Shown here in pieces: positions 45,623-55,745 of a stretch of DNA of 64,000 nucleotides; position 1 is the first letter of the stretch, and each line of letters starts with the position of its first letter. Under the pieces are notes generated by a model, which had not been told where the DNA came from, did no database searches, and was given only the letters and a program-made list of their open reading frames with translations. Source of the stretch: Myxococcota bacterium (GTDB lineage Bacteria > Myxococcota_C > UBA6777). The position numbers and the translations under genes were made by a program. The DNA lies in assembly GCA_023150835.1 (NCBI GenBank), contig JAKLKB010000001.1, positions 1 through 64,000 on the forward strand. Direction: 5' to 3'.

Positions 45623-46456
45623 GTGCGCAGAACCCATCGACAAAGCGCCTTTTGGATATCGTGCCTCGTCTTTTTCGGGATATCTTGGCTTGCGTGGGGA
45701 AATCCTCCGCTTGTCGATCCGAAAAAGCCTGAAAAAAGCACACCCGCTCCCCCCGAACGCAGAGCGCCCAATCCCGCCGAAGCCATCGTCGAAAAGATGA
45801 TCCAAGCCATGGGCGGGCGCGAAGCTCTCGCCGCCATCACTTCGCTTCATGCCACCGGCAACGTCACCGCCGTCACACGCATCGGCAACCGCACCGCACG
45901 TATGCAGCTTTACTCCATGAAGCCCGCGCATCAGCGGGTCGATCAGTACTTTGGCGCACAGATCTTTTCTCTCACCACTTACCCGGGCGGCGGATGGCTG
46001 CGCCAAAACGGCGCACTGCTCAATCTCCCACGCTCCATGATCGAAGTCGCCGAAGCCGAAGCCGCACGCAACGAGATCGAACTGCGCTACGCCCAAGATG
46101 GCATCCAAGTGAGCCAAACAGGAACGCGCCGTGTCGAAGACGTGCCTTGCCATATCATTGTTTTTCTCGATAAAAAAGGGCTTCAAACCACTTATTATAT
46201 CGAAAAAAAAACCTTTCTTCTGCGAAAACGTAGTTACCTTGGCCCCCACCCCCTCGGCCAAGGACAAGTCTCGATCTCGACCCTCCAACGGGATTATCGA
46301 TGGCTAAAGTTTGGAGACAAAAAAGTGCTGATGCCCTTTGTTCTTGAAAGCTATATCGGCGGCAACAAAACCAGCACGATCCAATTCCAAAAAGTCGAGA
46401 TCAACCCCCCCCAAATCAACAAAAAAACCTTTCGACTTCCTAGCCCTACCGAATAG
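45623..46456 (+). CDS. Exported LolA/outer-membrane-lipoprotein-sorting-like protein
   Basis: 277 residues with a GTG start, GGGAGG about 7 nt upstream. The signal peptide is FWISCLVFFGISWLAWG. A Pro-rich spacer precedes a beta-rich domain of the LolA-LppX type: IVEKMIQAMGGREALAAITSLHATGNV, DGIQVSQTGTRRVEDVPCHIIVF, TYYIEKKTFLLRKR and FVLESYI. Such domains hold lipid or lipoprotein acyl chains in the periplasm. It follows the FHA gene by 35 bp and may share its transcript. Confidence 0.75.
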   Translation: MRRTHRQSAFWISCLVFFGISWLAWGNPPLVDPKKPEKSTPAPPERRAPNPAEAIVEKMIQAMGGREALAAITSLHATGNVTAVTRIGNRTARMQLYSMKPAHQRVDQYFGAQIFSLTTYPGGGWLRQNGALLNLPRSMIEVAEAEAARNEIELRYAQDGIQVSQTGTRRVEDVPCHIIVFLDKKGLQTTYYIEKKTFLLRKRSYLGPHPLGQGQVSISTLQRDYRWLKFGDKKVLMPFVLESYIGGNKTSTIQFQKVEINPPQINKKTFRLPSPTE

Positions 46457-46568
46457 TACGAAATCCGCCCGTTGTGTGATCGTGAAGAGGTCGGGGCAGC
46501 CACAGGGGCTGCCCGATAATAGGTCGCCTACGTACTATCCTTTGTGTACACACCACCCAGATATCGTA
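46457..46568 (-). repeat. Dispersed element family B, copy 4 (112 bp)
   Basis: Begins TACGAAATCCGCC and ends GATATCGTA. It carries GGGCAGCC..GGCTGCCC and TGTGTACACACC in place of the usual GATCACAC. Confidence 0.85.
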
Positions 46569-46632
46569 TAAATATGCTTCGCTCCTTTCTCTCTGCTCTA
46601 GCTTCCACCCCCCCAAACACGGACAAAAGACG

Positions 46633-49600
46633 ATGGCCAAGACCGGTGCCAATGAACCTTGCCCTTGTGGTAGCGGCAAAAAATACAAACAATGTTGCCG
46701 AAAACAAGATATCGAAAAACAACCACAAAAAGTCCGCACCCGCCTTTCTTGGGAAAGTATGCTCCTCGCTGCACCTGAAGAACAAGCCGAGATCGCCTCT
46801 TCGATCCTAAGGCGAGGGGGGTTTTCTCCCGATCAGATCCGAGGATGGCTCGGCCTTGCGCAACTTTCCCTGTCTCGTGACACCGATATCGCAAAAATGG
46901 CTTTTGAACAAGGTTGTCGAGTCGCCAAAACTCCCGAAGATTGGCGAGAACTGATCCATCTGGCGATGGAGATGGATCTGTTAGAACGCGCAGCGGAGAT
47001 CATGGAAGCCCATGTCCCACGCGAACACGATGACACCGTCAAAGAGTGGGCCACCCGCGCCTTTTTGCTCTCGCACGATCGTCAGTGGGAAGAAGCCGCC
47101 CAGCTTTGGGGAAAACAAATCGAGGCGACCCAAAAACCAGACTTTCTCTGGCGTTGGATCACTTGTCTTCGCAATACCAAACAGCTTGATCTTTTACAAG
47201 CCGCCTGCATCCGCGCAGAAGAACTCACCCAAGACCCGATCTGGCGGATCGTCTGGGCCAACGCCATCTCTCTGGCAGATCGCGAAGAAGAAGCACTCTC
47301 CATTCTTCACGAGTCCTTTATCTCTGCACTTAAAACACCCGCTGATCCGAGCAACAGCAACACCGAACGCACACAGCGCGAGATGATCTTGTTAGAAGCA
47401 GGCATCCTTTACCTGACTCGACTCGATCACACCGAGCGGACCGTGTTTTTGCGCGTCCTTCTCAAACGTAAGGTTCCCCCGCTCACTCCCTTGTTTGAAG
47501 CACGCAGCGATATCGCCGCCTTGTGTTCTGGTTGGGAAGAACTTGCACAAGAAACCACGCGCTGGAGCGCCAACGAGTCCAGCCCAAAAGCCCGATGGCT
47601 TCGACGTGTCGCCCAATACATCGTGAACCCTGCCACTCATCCACTTGATGCCTCCACCGAGATCCCTGCTTTTTGGGCTTCGTGGGGTACATCGCTTCAA
47701 AACAATCTCCTGCACGCCCTTCTCGAAAAAGACGCTCTCCCCCTCCTTGATGCCCTCTTTGCTCGCCTCCCACTCCCTCAAGAAGAGTCTCAACTCTTCC
47801 TCTGGGCCACCCTCCGCGCCAAACAAAGCGCATGGCAACCCCTCGCTCAAGCCCTCCAACCTCCCCCCATCCCCCTCACTCCCCGTCTCGCGATGCTTCA
47901 CGCCTTGGCCATCCTTCACTCCCAAGGCCCCGAAGCTGCCGCCCCCTTCTTCGACTCGATCGAAACCTCCGAGGACACCGACCTCGCTCTCTCGATCGAT
48001 CTCTGGCGCGTCGATATCGCTTGCCGACTCCACAAAGAAGACCAAGCCGCCGCCTTGTTAGACCATATCGCAACCTACACTCCCCCCGCACAACGCAGCG
48101 AACGCTATTGGGTCTGCCGCGCACACCTCGCCCACCGCCAAAAGCAACTCCCCGAGATCCTCGCCTCCCGTCAAGCCCTCTTCGCCTTGCGCCCAAACCA
48201 AGAAGACTTCTTCGTCGTCGCCCATACCCTCGCACTGCTCGAAAGAAATCACGAAGCCATCGCATGGCTACAACAACACCGACACTCCGTCCGATGGAAT
48301 CAAGACCTCTCTTGGCTCTTGGCTTGTTGCGCCGTACACGTCGAACAATGGGAACTCGCCTCTGATGCCCTCCAAACTCTCGACGAAGCTTGGATCTCCG
48401 CCCCCCCTCCCAAAAAACACCTCTGGCCCTTGCGCGCCCACATCGCCTCCAAATGCAACCGATGGCTCGATACCCTCGCTGCTTGCGAACGATGGGAGTC
48501 CGAAAAATACCCCTCCGATCTTTCCGACAATGCCCTATCCTCCGAGTCTTCCGATGCTCTCCATGATGCCCTATCCTCCGAGCCTCCCGATGCTCTCCAT
48601 GATGCCCTATCCTCCGAGCCTTCCGATGCTCTCCATGATGCCCCATCTTCCGAGTCTTCCGATGCTCTCCATGATGCCCCATCTTCCGAGTCTTCCGATG
48701 CTCTCCATGATGCCCTATCCGCCGAGCCTTCCGATCGCGTCCATGAGGCCCTATCCGCCGAGCCTTCGGGCGGCATCCATGAGGCCCTATCCGCCGAGTC
48801 TCCCGATAGCGGCCGTGATGTCCCTTCCTCCGAGGAATCGGGATCTGCCGAGTCCTTTTCCGACAGGCCCACAGATTCGGATGGAGAGATCGCCTCTTCG
48901 CCATCCCTGCAAGATGCTGAAGACCTCGCTTCTCTCCAAGAATTGCGTCGCTTGGCGGTTCAAAACCTTTTGCTCGAAGCCAAACATCCTTGGACGTTCT
49001 CGATGTTGTCGAATCGCACAAACAGCGAACATCACCCACTGATGCCGAGGGTTGAGGCGATCGACAAAGAGGCCACACAAGCTTTCCATCAACAACAAGA
49101 AACACTGTTCGAAGATATCTCTTCCGAACCCAAACCGCCCCTCCAGCCTCACGCAAGCGATCCAGAAAACGACACACTTTCTTTGTTGTTGTCGCACCCT
49201 GCTTTGCCAGCCTATCCGTTGTCGGATCTGCCGCCTTCAACCGAAACAGAGGCGCTCCATCCGCCCGAAGAACAAGTGTATGTCGAGGCATGGGGCGAAG
49301 AGGTGTGGGCTTTCTTGCCCAAAGGAACCCAACAGACCTTTGCCTCCGCCGAGCGTCTGTGGACGCTGCTGTCCCAAGAAGAAGAGGCCGATCATGCGCC
49401 GATCTTGCTGCAATGGACACGGGGCCTTGAAGCTTTACTGAACCTCCATCTGGTCGATCCGCTGGTGTTTTTTGCAGAGCGTCGCCTGAGCCTTCATGTA
49501 CAACGCGATCTGCCGAGACTTGCAGGACGCCCCCTCCAAAGCTACGACAACCACATCGGTCTCGGAAGTTTGCCTTTTCTTCTGGTAGAACAATGGAAAA

Positions 49601-49920
49601 AACCTGATCCATCGGATGAAAAAGATGAGATCGCTTACAATTACCTCGTGACTGCGGGGCAGCGCTTGTTGTGGACGGCATGGTCGCGCCACCTCAAAGA
49701 CATCCTCCCCCCCCACCAACTGCGCTTTCTCCAAGAAGAGCTTCCCTCGCTATGTGCCAAACTCGCCTATCTACGGTCTCAAGCCGCTCACGCTGCCCAC
49801 ACCACCACGCCTCTCCCCCGCCAACGCATCCAACAACTCCGTCAAGAACTCTTCCTTCGCAAAGATTCCTTGTTGATCCCTTCGCTTGCGCGCCCCCTTG
49901 CGACAACAGCCCTCCGCTAA
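46633..49920 (+). CDS. SEC-C zinc-motif protein with TPR-like repeats and long acidic repeat insert
   Basis: 1095 residues. The N-terminus has a SEC-C zinc knuckle (EPCPCGSGKKYKQCC, residues 8-22), as found at the C-terminus of SecA and in many stress proteins. The next 600 residues are TPR-like helices (ERAAEIMEAHVPREHDDTVKEWATRAFLL, LLQAACIRAEELTQDPIWRIVWANAI). Residues about 635-740 are a 15-residue S-S-E-[PS]-[SP]-D-A-L-H-D-A-[LP] repeat, followed by an unrecognised helical C-terminal domain. The start is 46633, close to the family B element that ends at 46568. It is probably a cytosolic scaffold or adaptor. No catalytic motif. Confidence 0.78.
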   Translation: MAKTGANEPCPCGSGKKYKQCCRKQDIEKQPQKVRTRLSWESMLLAAPEEQAEIASSILRRGGFSPDQIRGWLGLAQLSLSRDTDIAKMAFEQGCRVAKTPEDWRELIHLAMEMDLLERAAEIMEAHVPREHDDTVKEWATRAFLLSHDRQWEEAAQLWGKQIEATQKPDFLWRWITCLRNTKQLDLLQAACIRAEELTQDPIWRIVWANAISLADREEEALSILHESFISALKTPADPSNSNTERTQREMILLEAGILYLTRLDHTERTVFLRVLLKRKVPPLTPLFEARSDIAALCSGWEELAQETTRWSANESSPKARWLRRVAQYIVNPATHPLDASTEIPAFWASWGTSLQNNLLHALLEKDALPLLDALFARLPLPQEESQLFLWATLRAKQSAWQPLAQALQPPPIPLTPRLAMLHALAILHSQGPEAAAPFFDSIETSEDTDLALSIDLWRVDIACRLHKEDQAAALLDHIATYTPPAQRSERYWVCRAHLAHRQKQLPEILASRQALFALRPNQEDFFVVAHTLALLERNHEAIAWLQQHRHSVRWNQDLSWLLACCAVHVEQWELASDALQTLDEAWISAPPPKKHLWPLRAHIASKCNRWLDTLAACERWESEKYPSDLSDNALSSESSDALHDALSSEPPDALHDALSSEPSDALHDAPSSESSDALHDAPSSESSDALHDALSAEPSDRVHEALSAEPSGGIHEALSAESPDSGRDVPSSEESGSAESFSDRPTDSDGEIASSPSLQDAEDLASLQELRRLAVQNLLLEAKHPWTFSMLSNRTNSEHHPLMPRVEAIDKEATQAFHQQQETLFEDISSEPKPPLQPHASDPENDTLSLLLSHPALPAYPLSDLPPSTETEALHPPEEQVYVEAWGEEVWAFLPKGTQQTFASAERLWTLLSQEEEADHAPILLQWTRGLEALLNLHLVDPLVFFAERRLSLHVQRDLPRLAGRPLQSYDNHIGLGSLPFLLVEQWKKPDPSDEKDEIAYNYLVTAGQRLLWTAWSRHLKDILPPHQLRFLQEELPSLCAKLAYLRSQAAHAAHTTTPLPRQRIQQLRQELFLRKDSLLIPSLARPLATTALR
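48535..48800 (+). repeat. 45-bp tandem repeat, about 6 copies
   Basis: Unit containing TCCGATGCTCTCCATGATGC, encoding a 15-residue acidic module in the SEC-C protein. Central copies are nearly identical; edge copies are diverged. Confidence 0.93.
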
Positions 49921-50002
49921 ACGAAACACACCGAAAACCAGAAGTCGTGAGTCGCTTTGCTTGTTTTTCGACTACTTTGACCGATCTGGAAAAAGGAGGT
50001 CA

Positions 50003-50115
50003 TACGATATCCGGGTGATGTGTACACAAAGCATCATTCGTAGACGCCCGATTCTTGGGCAGCCACACTTGTCTGCCCCGACCTCTTTACGATCGCACAA
50101 CGGGCGGATTTCGTA
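50003..50115 (+). repeat. Dispersed element family B, copy 5 (113 bp)
   Basis: Starts TACGATATCC and ends GGATTTCGTA, with TGTGTACACAAAGC near the left end. It lies in the 389-bp gap 49921-50309, which otherwise holds no recognised gene or RNA. Confidence 0.85.
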
Positions 50116-50309
50116 TGGCGTCCTGCGGCTTGAATCGGTGCGAACATGGGGTTTTGTCCACAAGCCAGCCCCATCGAGCGAAAAGAAAAGAAAAACTTTA
50201 GCGCGATCACCGTCACAATGCGTACACAAAGGACAAAACGACTTCTGCCTCCCGTCCAGCCACCTCTTGCTCAAGACGAGCGACCCAATCAAAGGAAAGA
50301 GTCCTCTCC

Positions 50310-53300
50310 ATGAGATTAAAAAAGAAACAGCACCGATCGCACCCTTCTTTTTTTCTAAAGCGTATCCTCTTTTTTGGGATCTTGGTTTCTTGTAGCACAC
50401 CCTTCGCTTGCTCGAAACTGTCTCCCGAGCCCAAAACCGCCGTGCCCACAGCCAAACCCGCCGCAATGAAACGAGCGAAACGATCCGCCTCCGACGAGGA
50501 CTCCATGCACTTAGAAGCGCGGCGCTCACGACGCTCTGCCGATGGCAGCAGCTTATCCTCCGCAGATCAGCGTTCACAGCGGGCTGCTGCGGAAGAGGCT
50601 CCAAGCCCGGGCGCGATCCCCGCACCCAGTCCCGCTAGAGCGAAAAGAAGAAAAGGCGGCGCAAAAGAAAGCACCACGACCAAAACCCCCAAAAAAGACG
50701 CGCCAAAAGATCCTCAAAAAGCCCAAGTCTGGCAGCGAACCGCCAAAGGCACTGTCCTGTCCAAAGTCTCTGTAGGGGGCGGCAGCTTCCTTCAACTCAA
50801 AAAGCTCCGCGTCACCGTACAAGTCGAAGGCTTGCGCGTGCGAACGATCATGGATCATATCTACTACAATCCACACGCGCACACCCTTGAGGGGACATTC
50901 AAGTACACACTGCCAAGCGATGCGTCGGTGTCCTATTATGCGATGTTTGTGGGCAACCAACGCCCTCAAGAACCCCGCTTCTTTTCAGGAAAATTGCCTA
51001 CTCCCCAAGCCATCGCAGCGATGGATCCCCAAGCCATCGCACGCACCAGTCCCAAAGAAGACTGGGGAACCCTTCGAGAAGCTCGTCTTGTGGCAGCGGA
51101 AAAAGGCCGCGAAGTATACGAAGAGATCACGCGCCAAAACATCGATCCTGCGTTGCTCGAACAAGACGCTCCCAACACCTTTTCGGGCCGCGTCTTCCCT
51201 GTCCCTGCCAACGGCCACAACCGCGTGATCATCGCCTACGAACAAACTCTCCCACGCTTCCAAGATCAGCGCGTGTACTCCTTTGCTTTTCCTGACGAAG
51301 TGGCCGGACTGATCGACTTTTCGCTTTCCTACAACCCACAGCTTGCGCAGCTCTCTCGCCATAATCTGCGCAAGATCCGCTGTATGCAAAAACAACAAAA
51401 GCATTTCGTCCGTTGTTTGTGGGAAACCGAAAAGCCTGATCGCAACGCTGATTTCTATTTCCAACCGACCTCGACCAAAGCGGCTTGGGTTGCAGGGATC
51501 GATCCCCTCCAAGATCGTCGCTATCTTTACGCTCAACTCGCGGTCGATCTCCCCCAAAAGAGCGCAAGCAAGGGCGCTTCGCAAGCGGTCTTTTTGCTCG
51601 ATACATCGCTCTCTGAAACGCCCCAACGCTTCGGCGTAAGTGTGTCTCTCCTTGAAAAGATCTTACAAAATAACCCGCAGATCCAGCAATTCAACATCTT
51701 GTTTTTTGATGTGGGGACACGTTGGGCCAAAGCGGACGGCTGGTTAGAAAACACTGCTCAGACACGCGCCGCTGTATTCAAGAAGCTCCGCCGCATCTTG
51801 CTTGAAGGTGCGACCGATCTGAGTGCAGCCCTTGAAGCCCTTGCTTCGGCCCCTTGGCAAGAGGCCACCTCCAAACAAGCGTTGGATATCTTTTTTCTCA
51901 GCGACGGCCAACTCAACTGGGGCAACCGCGATATCCATCAGATCCTTGGCCGCTGGTCCAAACAACAGCGATGGGGTCAAACGCGCTGGTTTGCTTATAG
52001 TTTCGGCCTTGGCAACGAAGACACCACGCTCTACCAACGGCTGACGCGACAAGACGGTGCGGTCTTCACTTGTTTTGGGGAAGCCGAGATCGAGCGTTGT
52101 TCGACAGCCCATACCCATCAAGCGATGTCACTCGACAAGATCGAGATCGAAGGCATCGAAGCGACCGAGATCTTGGTGGCAGGGCGTCAAACCACCCTTT
52201 ACCCCGGGGCTTTGTTGGCTTTTGCAAGTCGCTATCAACGCGATGGCAAGGCGGTGATCACGCTCAAAGGCTCTTTTGACGGCCAACCGATCTCGCTGCC
52301 TTATACGCTCGGCGTGAAAGCACACGGTGATCTCGCTCCCCGCGCATGGGGCGAGATCGCCATCGCTCAACTCGCCGAACTGGATGATCCCAAACTGACG
52401 GATCTGATCGTGGCTTATGCGCAGCACTTTCACATCCCCAATGCCCACTGTTCGCTGTTGGTTCTTGAGACCGACAAAGAGTACAAGCAATACGGACTCG
52501 ATCAACAGCAAAAAGCCCACAAGCTCGATCAGCTGGATCTGTTCATCCGAGATCTTTTTGCCCAAAAAGGCGCACCGATCAGTATGCGTGCGCGTTGGCG
52601 TGCGATATTTCGCAAAGTCCTCCAACGCGCCAAAGCCCTCGATTCGAGCGCAGGACGCGCAGCCCTCGCCTTGCTTCAAGCCGAAGAACAAGCCCACTTT
52701 GCCTTTGAAAGCCCTGTGATGGAGCAGATCTGGACCCAAGGCGACGTACCGAAAGCCTACCTTGCCGATCGCGACAAAAGCGCCGAAAACTTCGATCCCT
52801 TCGTAACCGAAGCCAAGCGCCGACTCAAAAAATCCAAGATCGGCGGAGCGATCCGCAGCTTGTCCTGCATCGTCGAACTGCATCCGTCCAATCCACGGGC
52901 GCTTCGACTTGTCGGATATTATCTGACGGCATGGGAGCGCCCCAAAGATGCGGCGGGTGTCTTCTTGCGCGTCCTCGAACGCCGATCTTTCGAGCCACAC
53001 GCCTTTCGCGATCTTGCACGCACCATGCAAAAGCTCCGACGTTACGCCCTTGCAGCCGCCCTTTACGAAGTCCTGCTTGCTGGGAATTGGCACGAACGCT
53101 TTGGTGAGATCAAAACCATCGCACGCGAAGAATACGCTCTGCTCGCTTATGAGGCCACAAACGCCCAACGTACCAGTGCTTCCGTCAAGGCACTGCTCGA
53201 ACAACGCAAGCCCTTGCTTGGGCTTTCTGTTCCCCAAGCCAGACTGCGCGTCACGCTCACTTGGAACACCGACAACACCGATGTTGATCTCTGGATCTAC

Positions 53301-53600
53301 GAACCCAACGGAGAGACCTGCTCTTACAAAAATCGAAATACCCGCAATGGCGGGGCTTTGCTCCAAGATATCACCCGAGGCTACGGACCCGAACGCTACG
53401 AAAATCGTCAAGGTCCATCCGGTCCCTACAAGCTCCAGCTCCATTTTTATGGCCACCGCTCCAACGTCCTCGGCAACGAGACCCACGCCAGTGTCCTGAT
53501 CGTCCTCAACGCTGGAACCCCCCAACAAGAGATGTTTGAAAAAAACGTCGTCCTCAAAAAACGCGACCAACGCGTCGACGTCACCACCCTCAAACTTTGA
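50310..53600 (+). CDS. VIT / vWA / DUF2135 lipoprotein
   Basis: 1096 residues with a lipoprotein-type signal (FLKRILFFGILVSC). A Ser/Arg/Ala-rich spacer follows, then a VIT domain (about 150-330: TVQVEGLRVRTIMDHIYYNP, YTLPSDASVSYYAMFVG, NTFSGRVFPVPANGHNRVIIAYEQ). A von Willebrand A domain follows (about 425-600) with a MIDAS-like DTSLS and FLSDGQLN. A helical TPR-like part (about 840-960) precedes a C-terminal DUF2135/YfaP-type beta domain (RVTLTWNTDNTDVDLWIYEPNGE, GPSGPYKLQLHFYG). The whole resembles inter-alpha-trypsin-inhibitor-like bacterial surface proteins. It probably acts in envelope adhesion or complex assembly. Confidence 0.85.
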   Translation: MRLKKKQHRSHPSFFLKRILFFGILVSCSTPFACSKLSPEPKTAVPTAKPAAMKRAKRSASDEDSMHLEARRSRRSADGSSLSSADQRSQRAAAEEAPSPGAIPAPSPARAKRRKGGAKESTTTKTPKKDAPKDPQKAQVWQRTAKGTVLSKVSVGGGSFLQLKKLRVTVQVEGLRVRTIMDHIYYNPHAHTLEGTFKYTLPSDASVSYYAMFVGNQRPQEPRFFSGKLPTPQAIAAMDPQAIARTSPKEDWGTLREARLVAAEKGREVYEEITRQNIDPALLEQDAPNTFSGRVFPVPANGHNRVIIAYEQTLPRFQDQRVYSFAFPDEVAGLIDFSLSYNPQLAQLSRHNLRKIRCMQKQQKHFVRCLWETEKPDRNADFYFQPTSTKAAWVAGIDPLQDRRYLYAQLAVDLPQKSASKGASQAVFLLDTSLSETPQRFGVSVSLLEKILQNNPQIQQFNILFFDVGTRWAKADGWLENTAQTRAAVFKKLRRILLEGATDLSAALEALASAPWQEATSKQALDIFFLSDGQLNWGNRDIHQILGRWSKQQRWGQTRWFAYSFGLGNEDTTLYQRLTRQDGAVFTCFGEAEIERCSTAHTHQAMSLDKIEIEGIEATEILVAGRQTTLYPGALLAFASRYQRDGKAVITLKGSFDGQPISLPYTLGVKAHGDLAPRAWGEIAIAQLAELDDPKLTDLIVAYAQHFHIPNAHCSLLVLETDKEYKQYGLDQQQKAHKLDQLDLFIRDLFAQKGAPISMRARWRAIFRKVLQRAKALDSSAGRAALALLQAEEQAHFAFESPVMEQIWTQGDVPKAYLADRDKSAENFDPFVTEAKRRLKKSKIGGAIRSLSCIVELHPSNPRALRLVGYYLTAWERPKDAAGVFLRVLERRSFEPHAFRDLARTMQKLRRYALAAALYEVLLAGNWHERFGEIKTIAREEYALLAYEATNAQRTSASVKALLEQRKPLLGLSVPQARLRVTLTWNTDNTDVDLWIYEPNGETCSYKNRNTRNGGALLQDITRGYGPERYENRQGPSGPYKLQLHFYGHRSNVLGNETHASVLIVLNAGTPQQEMFEKNVVLKKRDQRVDVTTLKL

Positions 53601-53723
53601 TCCCACCGCCTTTCTTTGACCCCCCCAAAGATGATCTTGCTTGAATAGATCCGCCTCGTATCCGTCCCATAGGCGGAAGTGCGTTTGTGTACTTCCTTTC
53701 ACTCCACACGATGAGGAACCTCC

Positions 53724-54338
53724 ATGAAATCTCTTCTGTCGAACTTGTTCCGTGCTTCCGTTCTTTTTGCCGGCCTTTTGTTGCTGCCCGCCCCAAGCGA
53801 AGCCACCCCTGCGCCCTGCCCTCCCGGCTATTACAAATTGTTTGGAAAATGCCGTGCGAAGCTCTGCAAGCCCGGATGGCACCGAGGCCCCGCAGGACTC
53901 TGCGTGAAAAAAGACGCTTGTCCCCCCGGGATGTATCGCGTTGCGGGCCTTGGCAAGTGTATCAACAAGCCCTGTAAACCCGGATGGCACCGCATCAACG
54001 GTGTTTGCGTGGAAAAAGGCGCTTGCCCCCCCGGTATGTATCGTATCGGCGGCCTCGGCAAATGCCTCAACAAGCCCTGCAAACCCGGATGGCACCGCAT
54101 CAATGGCGTCTGCGTGGAAAAAGGCGCTTGCCCCCCCGGGATGTACCGTATCGGTGGTCTTGGCAAGTGTATCAACAAGCCCTGCAAACCCGGATGGCAC
54201 CGCATCAACGGCGTTTGCGTGCAAAAACTGCCTTGCCCCCCCGGGATGTATCGCGTCGGTGGTCTCGGCAAGTGCCTCAAAAAGCCTTGCTTGCCCGGCT
54301 ACCACCTCAATCCCGCTGGCGTTTGCGTCAAGAATTAG
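53724..54338 (+). CDS. Secreted Cys-rich protein of four 39-residue repeats
   Basis: 204 residues. GAGGAAC lies before the ATG. Signal peptide (LFRASVLFAGLLLLPAPSEA). The mature protein is built from units of the form C-P-P-G-M-Y-R-[IV]-[GA]-G-L-G-K-C-[IL]-[NK]-K-P-C, followed by KPGWHRINGVCV and two or three residues. Each unit has four Cys, probably two disulfides. The DNA units are also nearly identical (117-bp period), so the array expanded recently. No homologous domain is recognised. Confidence 0.8.
   Translation: MKSLLSNLFRASVLFAGLLLLPAPSEATPAPCPPGYYKLFGKCRAKLCKPGWHRGPAGLCVKKDACPPGMYRVAGLGKCINKPCKPGWHRINGVCVEKGACPPGMYRIGGLGKCLNKPCKPGWHRINGVCVEKGACPPGMYRIGGLGKCINKPCKPGWHRINGVCVQKLPCPPGMYRVGGLGKCLKKPCLPGYHLNPAGVCVKN
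53916..54290 (+). repeat. 117-bp tandem repeat, about 3.2 copies
   Basis: Units contain AACCCGGATGGCACCGCATC and encode the 39-residue modules of the 53724 gene. Adjacent units differ at only a few bases. Confidence 0.9.
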
Positions 54339-54460
54339 TATCGAGGTGATGGTTAAGAAGCGATGGGATGGGGAGGATAGAAGCTGATTCGTGCGGTGCA
54401 TCAAAAGCGCCGCCACGATGAGGCGATGGGATGGGGAAAACAGGAAGCGAGGAAACGAGA

Positions 54461-55330
54461 TCAGCGAGCCTTAAAGCCGAATGCACCAGCAAGATAATCT
54501 TGAATTCCTTGGCAAGTGGCGTTGATGGCCGTCACACCTTGCTCCACATCGCGACCAACAGGACGGCGCAGCGGGCGCTCACCCTCACGTTCCACTTCTT
54601 CAACGAGAGCCGCAACCACTTCAGAAGGATCGCCCAATCCACCGGCTTTTGCACGTTCTTCAAAAGCTCCACCGAATGCTTTGAAGATCTCTGTGGTTTG
54701 GCCGTACTCAGCGGAGATATCGCGTTGAGGGAACAACGAGTTGGTGAGGAAGGTGGTTCCGTACGCGCCCGGCTCAACGATCACGCTTTGGATGCCGAGA
54801 GGTGAAAGCTCGTAGTGTGCGCTTTCTGCGTAGCCTTCCACAGCAAACTTGCTGGCCCCATAGATCCCCATAAACGGAAAGACGATCCGCCCCAACCCCG
54901 AACTGATGTAGATCACCAGACCTTTTCCAGAAGCCCGAAAATGCGGCATCACCGCATGGTTCATCCGCATCACGCCAAACACGTTGATGTCAAAGATCTG
55001 TTGGGCTTGTTCGATGGAAAAGGCTTCATCGATCCCCCATGTACCGACACCTGCGTTGTTGATCAACACATCGATCCCACCGAGAGCTACCGCTTGCGAA
55101 ACGGCTTTTTCCACCGAGGACGGATCGGTCACATCCAGTTCCAACACATGCACGCGGCGACCCTGCTCTGCCGCCCACGAACGAAGCGCCTCTGCTTTTG
55201 CAGCGTTTTTGCCCGTCACACCGCGCATCGTTGCGTAAACGGTATGGCCTTTTTGAGCCAACGCTTTGACAACATCAAAACCAAACCCAGCACTCGCACC
55301 CGTGATCAACACACGCTTTGCGTTATTCAT
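54461..55330 (-). CDS. Short-chain dehydrogenase/reductase
   Basis: 289 residues; AGGAG is well placed before the ATG. The classical SDR layout is complete: TGASAGFG (NAD(P)-binding glycine motif, residues 10-17), LDVTD, NNAGVG, and the catalytic Ser-Tyr-Lys as ISSGLG..YGASKFAVEGYAES. The PGAYGT segment after the catalytic site matches oxidoreductases acting on retinol-, steroid- or fatty-type alcohols, but the substrate is unknown. It lies alone, with the tRNA-like cluster upstream. Confidence 0.9.
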   Translation of the reverse strand: MNNAKRVLITGASAGFGFDVVKALAQKGHTVYATMRGVTGKNAAKAEALRSWAAEQGRRVHVLELDVTDPSSVEKAVSQAVALGGIDVLINNAGVGTWGIDEAFSIEQAQQIFDINVFGVMRMNHAVMPHFRASGKGLVIYISSGLGRIVFPFMGIYGASKFAVEGYAESAHYELSPLGIQSVIVEPGAYGTTFLTNSLFPQRDISAEYGQTTEIFKAFGGAFEERAKAGGLGDPSEVVAALVEEVEREGERPLRRPVGRDVEQGVTAINATCQGIQDYLAGAFGFKAR

Positions 55331-55745
55331 CGAAAACTCCTGTGGAATGAGGCTTCGCTGCGTTACAAAAAACGCAGACCGCGTAGAGGTTTACTTAAAC
55401 ACCATCACATCACAAGTGACATCTCTGTGAAAAAGATCCCCCAAACCACGACCCACACAAACAGCAAAGCCCACACAAGCAACGAAAGCAGAAGAGAAGA
55501 AACGAAAGGAAGAGAGCGGAGGGGGAAGGCCAGCCGAGAGGCCAAGCGTCAGGGGTTTGTGGATCGTGAAGGGAGACCGAGGCATCGAACGGTTTCTTGT
55601 CTGCCGCATGGCTCTCGAAAGAGCGAACACACGGGAAGAAAAGAAAGATCGGATGCACTTTGCGACCACAACAGCCCACCACGCACCGCGTCTGCCCGCG
55701 TCTTCGGCTGGCTTACCACTCCAAGGAACCAAAAAGGAGGTTGTT
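55331..55745. other. Intergenic stretch between the SDR and the tRNA-like cluster
   Basis: About 415 bp without a convincing gene. A hairpin CTGCGTT-(6 nt)-AACGCAG lies at 55358-55377, in the SDR leader. The rest is purine-rich (AAGCAGAAGAGAAGAAACGA) and shows no conserved structure I can name. Reading on from the permuted Asn-like 5' half, no T-arm or acceptor partner is found here. Confidence 0.5.

Noticed and set aside
47876..49681. A 601-codon minus-strand frame over the SEC-C gene
   Set aside because: Arg/Gly-rich shadow of the acidic repeat coding sequence, with no recognisable protein features.
52128..54416. A 762-codon minus-strand frame over the VIT/vWA and 39-residue-repeat genes
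   Set aside because: It crosses two well-supported genes and an intergenic space, and its repeats are the complement of the 117-bp units.
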